From the NCBI RefSeq assembly GCF_037892605.1, contig NZ_JBBKTU010000003.1:1-64000 (forward strand): DNA of 64,000 nucleotides, in the 5' to 3' direction. Both the position numbers and the translations under genes were made by a program. This stretch comes from Lacibacter sp. H407. GTDB lineage: Bacteria; Bacteroidota; Bacteroidia; Chitinophagales; Chitinophagaceae. The notes beneath the pieces are model-generated. The model saw nothing but the letters and a program-made list of their open reading frames with translations. It was not told the DNA's origin and made no database searches. How positions within the stretch are numbered: position 1 is the first letter of the stretch; each line of letters opens with the position of its first letter. Positions 38,137 through 48,134 of this stretch are shown in pieces.

Positions 38137-40329
38137 ATGCAATCATTACGATTTAAAGCAATTGACAATTTAAACAACCATTCCGAGCCTAACATAGTAG
38201 GTTCAACGAAGATCACTGCCATTTTTGGTGAAAATGTTTTTACATTAAAAGTTGCCCGTGCATTTCTGAGCGACGAAGCTTATAAAAGTTTAGTTGTTTC
38301 AGTAAAGGGTGGTAAACGTATTGATCGCAGCATGGCCAGCCAGATCGCAAGCGGTATACGTCAGTGGGCCGAAACAAAAGGTGTTACCCATTACACACAC
38401 TGGTTTCAGCCATTAACAGGTACAACAGCTGAAAAACATGATTCATTCTTTACGTTGAAAGGTGATGGTACTGCCATCGAAGAATTTGATGGCGCTGCAT
38501 TGATCCAACAAGAGCCTGATGCGTCTTCGTTCCCGAGTGGTGGCTTGCGTGCAACGTTTGAAGCACGTGGTTACACAGCATGGGATCCATCTTCTCCGGC
38601 ATTTATTATGGAGATCGGCAATGGTAAAACACTTTGTATACCTACTGTATTCGTTTCTTATACGGGCGAACTTCTCGATTATAAAGGACCCGTTTTGAAA
38701 GCATTAGAATCTGTAAACAAAGCAGCTCTGGATGTTTGTCATTACTTCGATAAGAACATTACAAAAGTTACTCCAACACTCGGTTGGGAACAGGAGTATT
38801 TTGTGGTTGATGAAGCATTGTTCAATGCCCGCCCTGATCTGGTGTTGAGTGGACGTACAGTATTTGGTCATTCACCTGCAAAAGGTCAGCAATTGGAAGA
38901 TCATTACTTCGGTTCGATTCCTGAAAGAGTATATGCTTTCATGCGTGATTTCGAAAATGAATCATACAAACTTGGAATTCCATTACGTACACGTCATAAC
39001 GAAGTGGCACCGGCACAATTTGAGTGTGCACCTATTTTTGAAGAAGTTGCAGTTGCGATCGATCATAACTCTTTGTTGATGGATGTGATGGATCGTGTTG
39101 CACGCCGTCATAAATTAAGAGTGTTGTTGCATGAAAAACCATTTGCCGGCATCAACGGTAGTGGTAAGCATAACAACTGGAGCTTGGCAACTGATACAGG
39201 AGTTAACTTGTTAGCACCTGGTAAAACGCCAAAAACAAACCTCATGTTCCTTACATTCTTCACGAATGTGGTACGTGCAGTTGATCAATATGCTGATATT
39301 TTAAGAGCATCTATCGCCAGCGCCGGTAACGATCATCGTCTCGGTGCAAACGAAGCTCCTCCTGCTATCATTTCTGTATTCGTTGGTAAATATCTGTTTG
39401 AAGTATTAGAAGCAGTTGAAAAAAGAGTAACCGATAAGTTCGACGAACAGGATGAAGCGATCTTGAAATTAGATCTGCACAAGAGCATTCCTGAATTGCT
39501 TTTGGATAATACTGATCGTAACCGTACTTCACCTTTTGCATTTACCGGAAACAAATTTGAATTCCGTGCTGTAGGTTCAAGTGCAAACTGTTCAAACGCA
39601 ATGACGGTGTTGAACGCTATTATGGCGCAAACACTTATCACCTTTAAAGCAGAAGTTGATGCGTTGATCGAGAAAGGTGATAAGAAAGAAATTGCGATCA
39701 TGCATGTGTTGCAGCGTTATGTTGCAGAAAGCAAAAAGGTATTGTTTGAGGGTGATGGTTACAGTGAAGCTTGGGCAAAAGAAGCTGAAAAGCGTGGATT
39801 GCCAAATGTGAAAACAACACCGCTTGCATTGGATGCAATGGTTACTAAAAAATCAAAAGAGCTGTTTGAAAGCACAGGTGTATTTACACACGCTGAACTG
39901 GAAGCACGTCATGAAATTGAACTCGAGAACTACATTAAGAAAGTACAGATCGAAGGACGTATCATGGGTGAGCTTTGCACAAGCCACATCTTACCTGCTG
40001 CGATCCGTTACCAGAACATTCTGATCAACAACATCAAAGGATTGAAAGATATCGGCGTAAAAGCTGATTCGTATGCAAATCAATTGCAGATCCTTGAAAA
40101 GATATCGGTTCACATCAATAAAGTGAGCGACTTGGTTGAGCAGATGATCGAAGCACGCAAAAAAGCAAACAACCTTACTGACACAAGAGCAAAAGCAATT
40201 GCTTATTGCGATGATGTTAAGGGTGTGTTCTTTGATGAGATCCGCTACCATGTTGACAAGCTTGAGTTGCTTGTTGATGATGCAAGCTGGTATCTGCCGA
40301 AATACAGAGAGTTGTTATTCTTACGCTAA
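38137..40329 (+). CDS. glnN: Glutamine synthetase type III
   Basis: 730 residues, the size of GSIII (GSI and GSII are about half that). GSIII landmarks are seen: an N-terminal domain with RFKAIDNL, GGLRATFEARGYTAWDP, the catalytic core with GWEQEYFVVDE (metal-binding Glu), NEVAPAQFECAPIFEE and AGINGSGKHNNWSL, and FRAVGSSANCSNAMTVLNAI. It condenses glutamate and ammonia using ATP, the main ammonia-assimilation route in many Bacteroidota. The 167-base upstream region is AT-rich without a recognisable PII or riboswitch signal. Monocistronic with a strong terminator. Confidence 0.97.
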   Translation: MQSLRFKAIDNLNNHSEPNIVGSTKITAIFGENVFTLKVARAFLSDEAYKSLVVSVKGGKRIDRSMASQIASGIRQWAETKGVTHYTHWFQPLTGTTAEKHDSFFTLKGDGTAIEEFDGAALIQQEPDASSFPSGGLRATFEARGYTAWDPSSPAFIMEIGNGKTLCIPTVFVSYTGELLDYKGPVLKALESVNKAALDVCHYFDKNITKVTPTLGWEQEYFVVDEALFNARPDLVLSGRTVFGHSPAKGQQLEDHYFGSIPERVYAFMRDFENESYKLGIPLRTRHNEVAPAQFECAPIFEEVAVAIDHNSLLMDVMDRVARRHKLRVLLHEKPFAGINGSGKHNNWSLATDTGVNLLAPGKTPKTNLMFLTFFTNVVRAVDQYADILRASIASAGNDHRLGANEAPPAIISVFVGKYLFEVLEAVEKRVTDKFDEQDEAILKLDLHKSIPELLLDNTDRNRTSPFAFTGNKFEFRAVGSSANCSNAMTVLNAIMAQTLITFKAEVDALIEKGDKKEIAIMHVLQRYVAESKKVLFEGDGYSEAWAKEAEKRGLPNVKTTPLALDAMVTKKSKELFESTGVFTHAELEARHEIELENYIKKVQIEGRIMGELCTSHILPAAIRYQNILINNIKGLKDIGVKADSYANQLQILEKISVHINKVSDLVEQMIEARKKANNLTDTRAKAIAYCDDVKGVFFDEIRYHVDKLELLVDDASWYLPKYRELLFLR

Positions 40330-40358
40330 GAAGCTACTTACTAATTTGGTTATAGTAA

Positions 40359-40387
40359 AAGACCTGCAGAAATTGCAGGTCTTTTTT
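40359..40387 (+). terminator. Terminator of glnN
   Basis: A 10-bp stem, AAGACCTGCA / TGCAGGTCTT (40359-40368 and 40374-40383), followed by a T run. Confidence 0.92.
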
Positions 40388-40403
40388 CTTTTCATTTTAT
40401 CCA

Positions 40404-40433
40404 AATAAAAAAGCCACTTAAATAAGTGGCTTT
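40404..40433 (-). terminator. Terminator of accC
   Basis: The stem AAGCCACTTA (40411-40420) / TAAGTGGCTT (40423-40432), with an A run on the plus side, gives a T tail for minus-strand transcription. It is a separate hairpin from the glnN terminator 20 bases away. Confidence 0.88.
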
Positions 40434-40455
40434 CGGGTATTAAAACAAGATCAAC

Positions 40456-41793
40456 TTATTTCATTGTAAATCCTTCCAAGAACTTCGTTGTGAAATTTCC
40501 TTTCCGGAAATTTTCATCCAACATCAATTGCTGATGGAATGGAATGGTTGTTTTTACACCTTCGATCACATACTCACTCAATGCACGGCTCATGGTGTTG
40601 ATGGCTTCCTCACGTGTACGGGCAACCGCAATAATTTTTGCGATCATTGAATCGTAATAAGGAGGAATTACATAACCCGCATACACATGCGAGTCGATAC
40701 GGATACCATGTCCACCCGGCTGATGCAACGTGGTGATCTTTCCGGGAGATGGACGAAAATCGTTGTATGGATCTTCCGCATTGATACGGCACTCAATGGC
40801 ATGCATCTGGGGCTCATAATTTTCACCGCTGATCTTTTCGCCTTGGGCGATCAATATCTGTTCTTTGATCAAATCAAAGTTGGTTACCTCTTCCGTTACG
40901 CAATGTTCTACCTGGATACGTGTATTCATTTCCATGAAATAGAAATTGCGATGCTTATCCACCAGAAATTCGATGGTACCTACACTTTCATACCCAATTG
41001 CACTTGCCGCTTTGCAGGCTGCATCACCCATTGCTTTTCGCAGCTCGGGCGTCATGAAAGGTGATGGCGATTCTTCTACCAGTTTCTGATGGCGACGTTG
41101 AATTGAACAATCACGCTCACTTAAATGACATACTGTTCCGTAGCGATCACCAGCAACTTGTATTTCAATATGACGTGGCTCTTCTACAAACTTTTCCAGA
41201 TAGATGCCATCATTTTTAAATGAAGCTCCTGCTTCATTCTTCGCCATATCAAAATTACGTTCCAATTCATCTTCACTCCACACCACACGCATTCCTTTAC
41301 CACCGCCACCTGCTGTTGCTTTTAAAATAACAGGATAGCCAACTTCACTTGCAATTTGTTTGGCATGGTCCACACTTTCTAATAATCCACCACCGCCCGG
41401 CACTACAGGAACCCCGGCTTTGATCATCGTTTCTTTGGCAGTGATCTTATCACCCATTGAACGAATCTGATCGGGCGTAGGTCCAATAAATTTAATTCCG
41501 TTTTGTCCGCAGATCTCGGCAAACTTTGCATTCTCTGCTAAAAAACCATAACCCGGATGAATGGCATCTGCATTGGTAATCTCAGCAGCTGCAATAATAT
41601 TGGGAACATTGAGGTACGATTCTGCACCGGCAGGTTTTCCAATACAAACCGCTTCATCCGCAAACTTCACATGCAGACTCTCTCTGTCGGCAGTAGAATA
41701 AACAGCCACCGTTTTAATACCCATTTCACGACAAGTGCGGATAATGCGTAATGCAATTTCACCACGGTTGGCAATCAATATCTTTTTAAACAT
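40456..41793 (-). CDS. accC: Acetyl-CoA carboxylase, biotin carboxylase subunit
   Basis: 445 residues, standard size. It starts [23 protein letters not shown]-grasp motifs follow: [43 protein letters not shown] and the catalytic [15 protein letters not shown]. It carboxylates the biotin on AccB with ATP and bicarbonate, the first half-reaction of fatty acid synthesis. It follows accB on the same strand after a 107-base spacer that can fold into a long AT-rich hairpin. AccA and AccD are not in the window. Confidence 0.98.
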   Translation of the reverse strand: MFKKILIANRGEIALRIIRTCREMGIKTVAVYSTADRESLHVKFADEAVCIGKPAGAESYLNVPNIIAAAEITNADAIHPGYGFLAENAKFAEICGQNGIKFIGPTPDQIRSMGDKITAKETMIKAGVPVVPGGGGLLESVDHAKQIASEVGYPVILKATAGGGGKGMRVVWSEDELERNFDMAKNEAGASFKNDGIYLEKFVEEPRHIEIQVAGDRYGTVCHLSERDCSIQRRHQKLVEESPSPFMTPELRKAMGDAACKAASAIGYESVGTIEFLVDKHRNFYFMEMNTRIQVEHCVTEEVTNFDLIKEQILIAQGEKISGENYEPQMHAIECRINAEDPYNDFRPSPGKITTLHQPGGHGIRIDSHVYAGYVIPPYYDSMIAKIIAVARTREEAINTMSRALSEYVIEGVKTTIPFHQQLMLDENFRKGNFTTKFLEGFTMK

Positions 41794-41847
41794 GGAGACA
41801 ATTTGAAAATTTGAGAATTAGATAATTTGAAAATGAACGGCAATCTG

Positions 41848-41879
41848 AAATTTGAAAATGGTTTTGCATTTTCAAATTT
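41848..41879 (-). other. AT-rich hairpin between accB and accC
   Basis: A 13-bp perfect stem, AAATTTGAAAATG / CATTTTCAAATTT (41848-41860 and 41867-41879), around a GTTTTG loop. Partial copies of the same TTTGAAAATTTGA motif on both sides give an extended imperfect inverted repeat. It has no GC core or T tail in the minus direction, so it is unlikely to be a full terminator. Confidence 0.6.
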
Positions 41880-41900
41880 TCAAATTAACACATTCTCAAA

Positions 41901-42389
41901 TTAACTTGGGTCTACGAGGAATAATGGCTGATCATATTCAACAGGCGATTGATCTTCCACCAATATCTTTACGATCTTACCTTTTACTTCGCTTTCAATT
42001 TCATTGAACAGCTTCATCGCTTCAATAATGCACACCACTTTACCAGGTGTAACTTCTGAACCCACTTCAACAAACAGTGGTTTATCAGGAGATGGCTTGC
42101 GATAAAATGTTCCGATCATCGGACTCTTGATCGTGATGTATTTGCTGTTGTCATCAGCAGGTGCAGCAGTAGTTGTTGGGGCAGCTGGTGCAGCAGCAAT
42201 AGCAGGTGCCGGAGCAGGAGCCGGAGCTAATGCAGGAGCCGATTGAAACTGACCAGAGATCACTGTTTGCTGTATGATCTCGTCTTTTTGTCGTATGGTT
42301 ACTTTAAAGTCTTTTTCTTCAATTGTAAGTTCACTGAGATTCGATTTGTTGACCAATTTTATCAACTCCTGAATTTGCTTGAAATCCAT
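41901..42389 (-). CDS. accB: Biotin carboxyl carrier protein of acetyl-CoA carboxylase
   Basis: 162 residues. The N-terminal helical part (1-45, [20 protein letters not shown]) is followed by an Ala/Pro-rich flexible linker (50-78) and the C-terminal biotinyl domain with EAMKLFNEI, where Lys126 is the biotinylated residue; the fold strands [10 protein letters not shown] and [13 protein letters not shown] are clear. It carries the carboxyl group between AccC and AccAD. First gene of accB-accC. Upstream, TATCTTAG (minus strand, near 42424-42431) is a one-mismatch -7 element. Confidence 0.97.
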   Translation of the reverse strand: MDFKQIQELIKLVNKSNLSELTIEEKDFKVTIRQKDEIIQQTVISGQFQSAPALAPAPAPAPAIAAAPAAPTTTAAPADDNSKYITIKSPMIGTFYRKPSPDKPLFVEVGSEVTPGKVVCIIEAMKLFNEIESEVKGKIVKILVEDQSPVEYDQPLFLVDPS

Positions 42390-42571
42390 GATCGTGAGGT
42401 TTAATTTAGTGAATAATAACGGGCGGCTAAGATAAGGGAATCAGTTCCAGAAATGAGCAATTTTTTACAATTTCGGGCAAAAATGGGCCAAAAATGCCCA
42501 AAATCATAAGAAAAACGACAAAAAACAGGCAAATCCGATGGCTCAAAAAATGCCAAGTTGATTCAAGAGTA

Positions 42572-45319
42572 TTACTGAATAATGAACCTGCACGTGTACT
42601 GATCCTTTCCTACACGAAGACTGATCAGATAAAATCCTTTGGGCAAGTTACTGATGTCAATTGTTTGGTTAAACTGCTCCGTTGCAATTTGTCCTAAATT
42701 GGATCGATGCACAACCTTGCCATTCATATCTATGATCTGCAGATTCGCATTGCCGCTCAATCGTCCTTTTCTGAAAATAGTCACCAATCCGTTTGAGGGA
42801 TTCGGGTAAAGCAACAACTGATTATCCGGGCGATCAATGTCAATCACGGAAGTAATGACTGTGTTGCGTAGGACCGTCAACTCATCATTTGTAATGACCG
42901 GCAAGTTGTAATCAAAATAAATATGTGCACGGTTCAGCACAGTATCACCGACTGCAAGATTCGATTTTGGCTTAATACGGTATGCAACAAAACCATGACT
43001 GGCCGGTTCGTTCTTACTACTATCGACTAACAGAATATTCGGAAAACTAAATTCAAGGATATGCGGCTTGATCATGTACAGCTGATAGGGATGGCTTGAT
43101 GAAAGCATTTCAAAACTGCTCCAGTCAAGTTTGTTTGTCAACGTATCTCTGATCATTACAGTAAAAGCAGTATCGGTTCCGGTATTTTGAAAACGGATGA
43201 GATAGGTTAGAAATTCATCACCGGCCAATTGCTCAGGTGTAATAATGCCACCGTGTGTTTCTGTTTTGTCGTTAGGATCATACGAACCTTGTACTTGCTG
43301 GACCAAGTTGAATTGATTGTCTTCCGGTGTTTCATCAGCAATTAAAGGAAAGACAAATGATTTGAATAAAAGCGTATCGGTATTGTTCACTGCGGGTGGT
43401 GCTGCAATGCGCAAATCCAGATTGATGTACGATGTATCAAACGGTTTCATGGAAGCGATATTCCAGATCAATGTATCGCCAACTGTTGTATTAACAACAG
43501 GAGATGCAGAGACAAAACTAACTCTCGGGTTTTGTACAAATTTCACCTGCACATTTGAAATGGTTTCAGTTCCCTGGTTAGTGCAGATCAATTGATATTG
43601 AACGGGGAAACCGGGACGGGCAATATTTAGAGGAAGAAGATTAATTGAGAGATCTTTTTTAGAACCTATTGGTTGAAGGGCAAAGTTGATGGTGTCCGTT
43701 TTATCAAAAGCAGGAAACTGCAGATTAACTGAGGCGGGTGCAATAGTATAATACGGAAGAGAAGAAGAAACCTTGATTGTGTACTGACCAGAATCCAACG
43801 GAATATTATAACCGTTGTCCATAGACGAAGCAGCCGCTATTAATCTGTTGCCCTTTTTAGCTTCTATTTTTAAATTATTGATAAAATATTCTCCTATGTC
43901 TTTAATGCCGTTACTGTTATTGTCAATGAAAATATTGCCGGTAACAAGATTGTATTGTTCAGAAAAATTGAGTACTGTATTACTATAAATATCCCATTCG
44001 AAATCTATATCATGATAACGTTCTTCATTCAGGCTATTATTGATTACATATAAATTATTCCTGTTAGTGCCATCTATAAGATGGTAACCATTCCTAATTC
44101 CTGGAAGTTTGATGGAATCAACAAATTGAAGGATGCTGTCATAAACAGCCACATTTCTGTTTTCACTGGGCTTAAAAACATAACCAGTTAGATCAAAATA
44201 ACTGGATGCATCAAATTTTACACCATTGGTATTACGATCGGTAACCACTAATCCATCATAACCAAGCTCACGAAACCTTACTGAATCTGACAAATACATT
44301 TTTTTATCTTTTGTAAAAAAGAAACTCTTTCCAATTAATGATGAATCAATTATTTTATTTTGAATTATATTCAGGGCTGTATCCAAATGCAGCATCCAGA
44401 GTCCGCCTTTTGTTCCTTCAACTGGTAAATCCATATCCTTTGAGTCGGAATAGCCAACTGCCACATAACCATTTACAGGATGATCATGTATGTGTATGAA
44501 TTTATCAGATACACTGCCGCCAAAACATTTAATGTTCAATAATTGACCCGAGGAAGAAAATTTTGCAACAAAAGCATCATTCATTTGTGAATACTGACTG
44601 GCTAGTCGTTTATAAAAACTAGTATCATATTCAACTATTGTATCATAATTTCTATAGACTGTATCAAAAACCCCGCCTACTGATTTGTAGGCCGGCGAGG
44701 TTGTATCAACTGAACGCCGTTTACCTGCAAAATAATTTGTAGCAGACCATGTTTGTCCTGCAATTAAAATATTATTATTTCGATCAATATCTAAACTATA
44801 TGCGAAATCCCATCTTGTACCCCCAACATATTGTTGCCATTCAAGCACTCCATTTGCTGATATTTTGCACAAATAAATATCAGCAAACAAAAATGGATCA
44901 CCAACATACGGATGTTCATAACCAAATTCTTTTGTCTGATTAACTGTAAGCCCTAAAAATCCACCATCATTTGTAGGTATGATTTCTGAAACATCAGCCG
45001 AGTGCCCGTAAATCCAGTCTCTGCCAAAATAAACTTGCCATAAGAAGTTTCCGCCATTTCCAAATTTAGAAACGGATATCCGCCCTAAAGAAAAGTTATA
45101 CGTATTTTGGTCTCCTTTTCTGCCAAGAACAAAAACTTCACTATTACTATTTTGTATTACTTTCCTTAATCTTTCAAGGGGGGGCCAATCACCTCGGTAA
45201 AACTGAGAATCTAAAATTTCTCTTTCCCACCTCACCCCCGAAAACTGGGCATTCACCAACGAACTGCTTATAAGCAAGAGCATTGTAAGAAGAATACTAT
45301 TTGAGTATTGCCGACCCAT
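42572..45319 (-). CDS. T9SS propeller protein, tandem paralogue 1 (last of three)
   Basis: 915 residues. Signal peptide of 25 residues ending SSSLVNAQ, then the shared QFSGVRWE opening. Residues about 40-440 form a propeller-like half with blades such as IYLCKISANGVLEWQQYVGG and NNNILIAGQTWSATNYF. Then an SdrD-B-like segment (IFIDNNSNGIKDIGE), a DUF11-like domain from KKDLSINLLPLNIARPGF, the SYDPNDK domain (DUF7619-like) and a type A sorting domain (LLLYPNPSNG ... KGFYLISL ... RFIIQ). It is a surface cargo protein of unknown ligand. The C-terminal 370 residues are almost identical to paralogues 2 and 3. Over 249 bp (42764-43012) the DNA is identical to paralogue 3 but not to 2. Confidence 0.92.
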   Translation of the reverse strand: MGRQYSNSILLTMLLLISSSLVNAQFSGVRWEREILDSQFYRGDWPPLERLRKVIQNSNSEVFVLGRKGDQNTYNFSLGRISVSKFGNGGNFLWQVYFGRDWIYGHSADVSEIIPTNDGGFLGLTVNQTKEFGYEHPYVGDPFLFADIYLCKISANGVLEWQQYVGGTRWDFAYSLDIDRNNNILIAGQTWSATNYFAGKRRSVDTTSPAYKSVGGVFDTVYRNYDTIVEYDTSFYKRLASQYSQMNDAFVAKFSSSGQLLNIKCFGGSVSDKFIHIHDHPVNGYVAVGYSDSKDMDLPVEGTKGGLWMLHLDTALNIIQNKIIDSSLIGKSFFFTKDKKMYLSDSVRFRELGYDGLVVTDRNTNGVKFDASSYFDLTGYVFKPSENRNVAVYDSILQFVDSIKLPGIRNGYHLIDGTNRNNLYVINNSLNEERYHDIDFEWDIYSNTVLNFSEQYNLVTGNIFIDNNSNGIKDIGEYFINNLKIEAKKGNRLIAAASSMDNGYNIPLDSGQYTIKVSSSLPYYTIAPASVNLQFPAFDKTDTINFALQPIGSKKDLSINLLPLNIARPGFPVQYQLICTNQGTETISNVQVKFVQNPRVSFVSASPVVNTTVGDTLIWNIASMKPFDTSYINLDLRIAAPPAVNNTDTLLFKSFVFPLIADETPEDNQFNLVQQVQGSYDPNDKTETHGGIITPEQLAGDEFLTYLIRFQNTGTDTAFTVMIRDTLTNKLDWSSFEMLSSSHPYQLYMIKPHILEFSFPNILLVDSSKNEPASHGFVAYRIKPKSNLAVGDTVLNRAHIYFDYNLPVITNDELTVLRNTVITSVIDIDRPDNQLLLYPNPSNGLVTIFRKGRLSGNANLQIIDMNGKVVHRSNLGQIATEQFNQTIDISNLPKGFYLISLRVGKDQYTCRFIIQ
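42764..43012 (-). repeat. 249-bp block identical to 48327-48575
   Basis: By eye every base matches the segment 5563 bp away in paralogue 3, including third codon positions. The same segment of paralogue 2, which lies between them, differs at about 25 sites. Identity breaks on both sides. Confidence 0.85.
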
Positions 45320-45363
45320 AAGATAATTTTTATATCAACTACCTGGTTGTAAGATTTCAGTTT

Positions 45364-48108
45364 CTATTGTATGATAAATTTACATTGATAAATATCCCGT
45401 CCTGCCAGCAATCGAACGACATACATACCTTTCACTAATCCACTCACGTCAACTGATTGATTAAACTGCTCAGTGGAAATCCGTCCTAAATTGGATTGAT
45501 GAACAACCTTCCCATTCATATCAATGATCTGCAGATTTGCATTGCCGTTTATTTGTCCTTTTCTGAAAATTGTTACCAAACCATTTGATGGATTGGGGTA
45601 AAGCAACAATTGATTATGCGGTCGATCAATATCGATCACGGAAGTAATGACTGTGTTGCGCAGAACCGTTAACTCATCGTTTGTAATTACCGGCAGATTG
45701 TAATCAAAATAAATATGTGCCCTGTTCAGCACAGTATCCCCAACTGCAAGATTCGATTTTGGTTTGATCCGGTAGGCAACAAAACCATGACTGGCCGGTT
45801 CGTTCTTACTACTATCGACTAACAGAATATTCGGAAAGCTAAATTCAAGGATATGCGGCTTGATCATGTACAATTGATAGGGATGACTTGATGAGAGCAT
45901 TTCAAAACTGTTCCAGTCAAGTTTGTTTGTCAACGTATCTCTGATCATTACAGTAAAAGCGGTGTCGGTTCCGGTGTTTTGAAAACGGATGAGATAGGTT
46001 AGAAATTCATCACCTGCCAATTGCTCAGGTGTAATAATGCCGCCGTGTGTTTCTGTTTTGTCGTTGGGATCGTACGAACCTTGTACTTGCTGCACTAAGT
46101 TGAACTGATTGTCTTCGGGTGTTTCATCAGCAATTAACGGAAAGACAAACGATTTGAATAACAGCGTATCAGTATTGTTCACTGTTGGTGGTGCTGCAAT
46201 TCGTAAATCAAGATTGATGTACGATGTATCAAATGGTTTTAGGGATGCAATGTTCCAGATCAAGGTATCGCCAATAGTTGCATTTACTACAGGCGATGCC
46301 GAAACAAAACTAACTCTCGGATTACGCAAAAATTTCACCTGCACATTTGAAATGGTTTCTGTTCCCTGATTAGTACAGATCAATTGGTATTGAACAGGAA
46401 AACCGGGACGGGCTATGTTTAGAGGAAGAAGATTGATTGAAAGGTCTTTTTTGTTGGGGATGGGTTGTAAGGCGAAGTCAATAGAATCGTTCACACCAAA
46501 ACTTGTGAATTGAACATTGGCTGTTGAAGGAAAAATACTATAATATGGCAACGGCGATGACACTTTAATTCTATAGCTGCCTGTATCTAATGGCAAACTA
46601 AATCTGCCTTCTGTGTCAGTTGTAACTGTAAAAACGTTATTTTGTTTTTGTGCTTCAACTTTTACGCCATTTAGAAAAGATTCCCCCGCATCAAACAGAT
46701 TGTTTTTGTTGTTGTCAACATATGTTTTCCCTTTAAAAAAATTGAACTGATCAGCGAAGTTGATGACGGCGTTACTATATACATCCCAATCAGGATCAGG
46801 TGAACCGAGTGGCCAGCTCCGAAATTCAAAATTTGTATTGTTCCCTATTAAATAAAGATTATTTCTGTTCATTCCAACCATAGAGTAATATCCGTGCTCC
46901 CAACCGGGGAATTTAAGTGAATCTACAAATTGAAGCGTACTATCATAAATCATTAATTTTTGATTATCAATAGGCTTATAGATATATCCGCTGGAATCAA
47001 AGTAACTAGACGCATTAAACTTTGCCCCATTTGCATTGTGTTCCCTTTCGATGGAACCATTATAACCAATTTGTCGAAATCGTAAAGAATCAGATAAGTA
47101 CATTTTGTCATCTTTTATAAAGAAAGAACTCGTTCCAATTAAAGCGGAATCAACAATTATGTTTTGCACAATATTCAATGCTGTATCCAGATGTAGAATC
47201 CACGGTACGCCTTTTGTTCCCGCTGCTGGCAAGTCTAGGTCTTTTGAATCTGAATACCCAACTGCTACATAACCGTAAACGGGATGATCTTTTATATGTA
47301 TAAACTTGTCGGTTGAAGATCCTCCAAAACACTTTATGTTCATTAATTGTCCGGCTGGGGAGAATTTGGCAACAAAAGCATCGTTCATTCTCATATACTG
47401 TCTGTACCATTCATTAGAAATTGCGGTATCTCTGTATATTGAATCGGAAACGCCTCCGTTGGTTTTATATGCCATGGAAGCTGTATCAACGGAACGGCGC
47501 TTACTGGCAAAGTAATTTGTTGCCGACCAGGTTTGTCCTGCAATTAAAATATTACCAAACCGATCAAGACTTAAATTAAATGCATAATCCCACCGTGTGC
47601 CACCAATGTATTTCTCCCATTCCAGAGTCCCGCTACTGGAAAATTTACATAAATAAATATCAGCATATTCAGAACCATCGTGCCTTCCATCAGGCAGATC
47701 AATCCCGAACTCCATTGTAGGATTTACAGTTAATCCTATAATCCCTCCATCATTTGTTGGCATTACTTCTGCAACATCTGCATTGTAAGAATCTCTATCC
47801 CCCCATAGCATACCAAAACGAGATTTCCACATATAACTTTTATCGTTGCTAAACTTAATAATTGATATGTTTCCTAAGGTAAATGAATGCATATTAGGTG
47901 GGCCCTGTCTCCCAACAACAAATACTTCATCTTTAGTCGAATGCGCAATTTTTCTCAGTACTTCTAATGGTGCGTGATCGCCTCTGAAATAAATGGAGTC
48001 AAGAAATTTTTGTTGCCACCTCACCCCCGAAAACTGGGCATTCGCAAACAAATTCAGTACTGCAAAAAGCAGCATAAAAAGAATTCGTTTGATGAATTGC
48101 TTATTCAT
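45364..48108 (-). CDS. T9SS propeller protein, tandem paralogue 2 (middle)
   Basis: 914 residues from ATG 48108 (MNKQFIKRILFMLLFAVLNLF.NAQ, 25-residue signal peptide); a TTG six bases earlier is not preferred. The architecture matches paralogue 1, and its propeller half is closer to 1 than to 3 (both have KRRSVDT and GGTRWD). The C-terminal half is near-identical to the other two in protein but differs from both at many synonymous sites. It stands 26 bases after paralogue 3 and 44 before paralogue 1, so the three probably share a transcript. Type A sorting domain ends KGMYVVRL ... KFIIQ. Confidence 0.92.
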   Translation of the reverse strand: MNKQFIKRILFMLLFAVLNLFANAQFSGVRWQQKFLDSIYFRGDHAPLEVLRKIAHSTKDEVFVVGRQGPPNMHSFTLGNISIIKFSNDKSYMWKSRFGMLWGDRDSYNADVAEVMPTNDGGIIGLTVNPTMEFGIDLPDGRHDGSEYADIYLCKFSSSGTLEWEKYIGGTRWDYAFNLSLDRFGNILIAGQTWSATNYFASKRRSVDTASMAYKTNGGVSDSIYRDTAISNEWYRQYMRMNDAFVAKFSPAGQLMNIKCFGGSSTDKFIHIKDHPVYGYVAVGYSDSKDLDLPAAGTKGVPWILHLDTALNIVQNIIVDSALIGTSSFFIKDDKMYLSDSLRFRQIGYNGSIEREHNANGAKFNASSYFDSSGYIYKPIDNQKLMIYDSTLQFVDSLKFPGWEHGYYSMVGMNRNNLYLIGNNTNFEFRSWPLGSPDPDWDVYSNAVINFADQFNFFKGKTYVDNNKNNLFDAGESFLNGVKVEAQKQNNVFTVTTDTEGRFSLPLDTGSYRIKVSSPLPYYSIFPSTANVQFTSFGVNDSIDFALQPIPNKKDLSINLLPLNIARPGFPVQYQLICTNQGTETISNVQVKFLRNPRVSFVSASPVVNATIGDTLIWNIASLKPFDTSYINLDLRIAAPPTVNNTDTLLFKSFVFPLIADETPEDNQFNLVQQVQGSYDPNDKTETHGGIITPEQLAGDEFLTYLIRFQNTGTDTAFTVMIRDTLTNKLDWNSFEMLSSSHPYQLYMIKPHILEFSFPNILLVDSSKNEPASHGFVAYRIKPKSNLAVGDTVLNRAHIYFDYNLPVITNDELTVLRNTVITSVIDIDRPHNQLLLYPNPSNGLVTIFRKGQINGNANLQIIDMNGKVVHQSNLGRISTEQFNQSVDVSGLVKGMYVVRLLAGRDIYQCKFIIQ

Positions 48109-48134
48109 AAACAATTTTTACATTATTACAGCTG

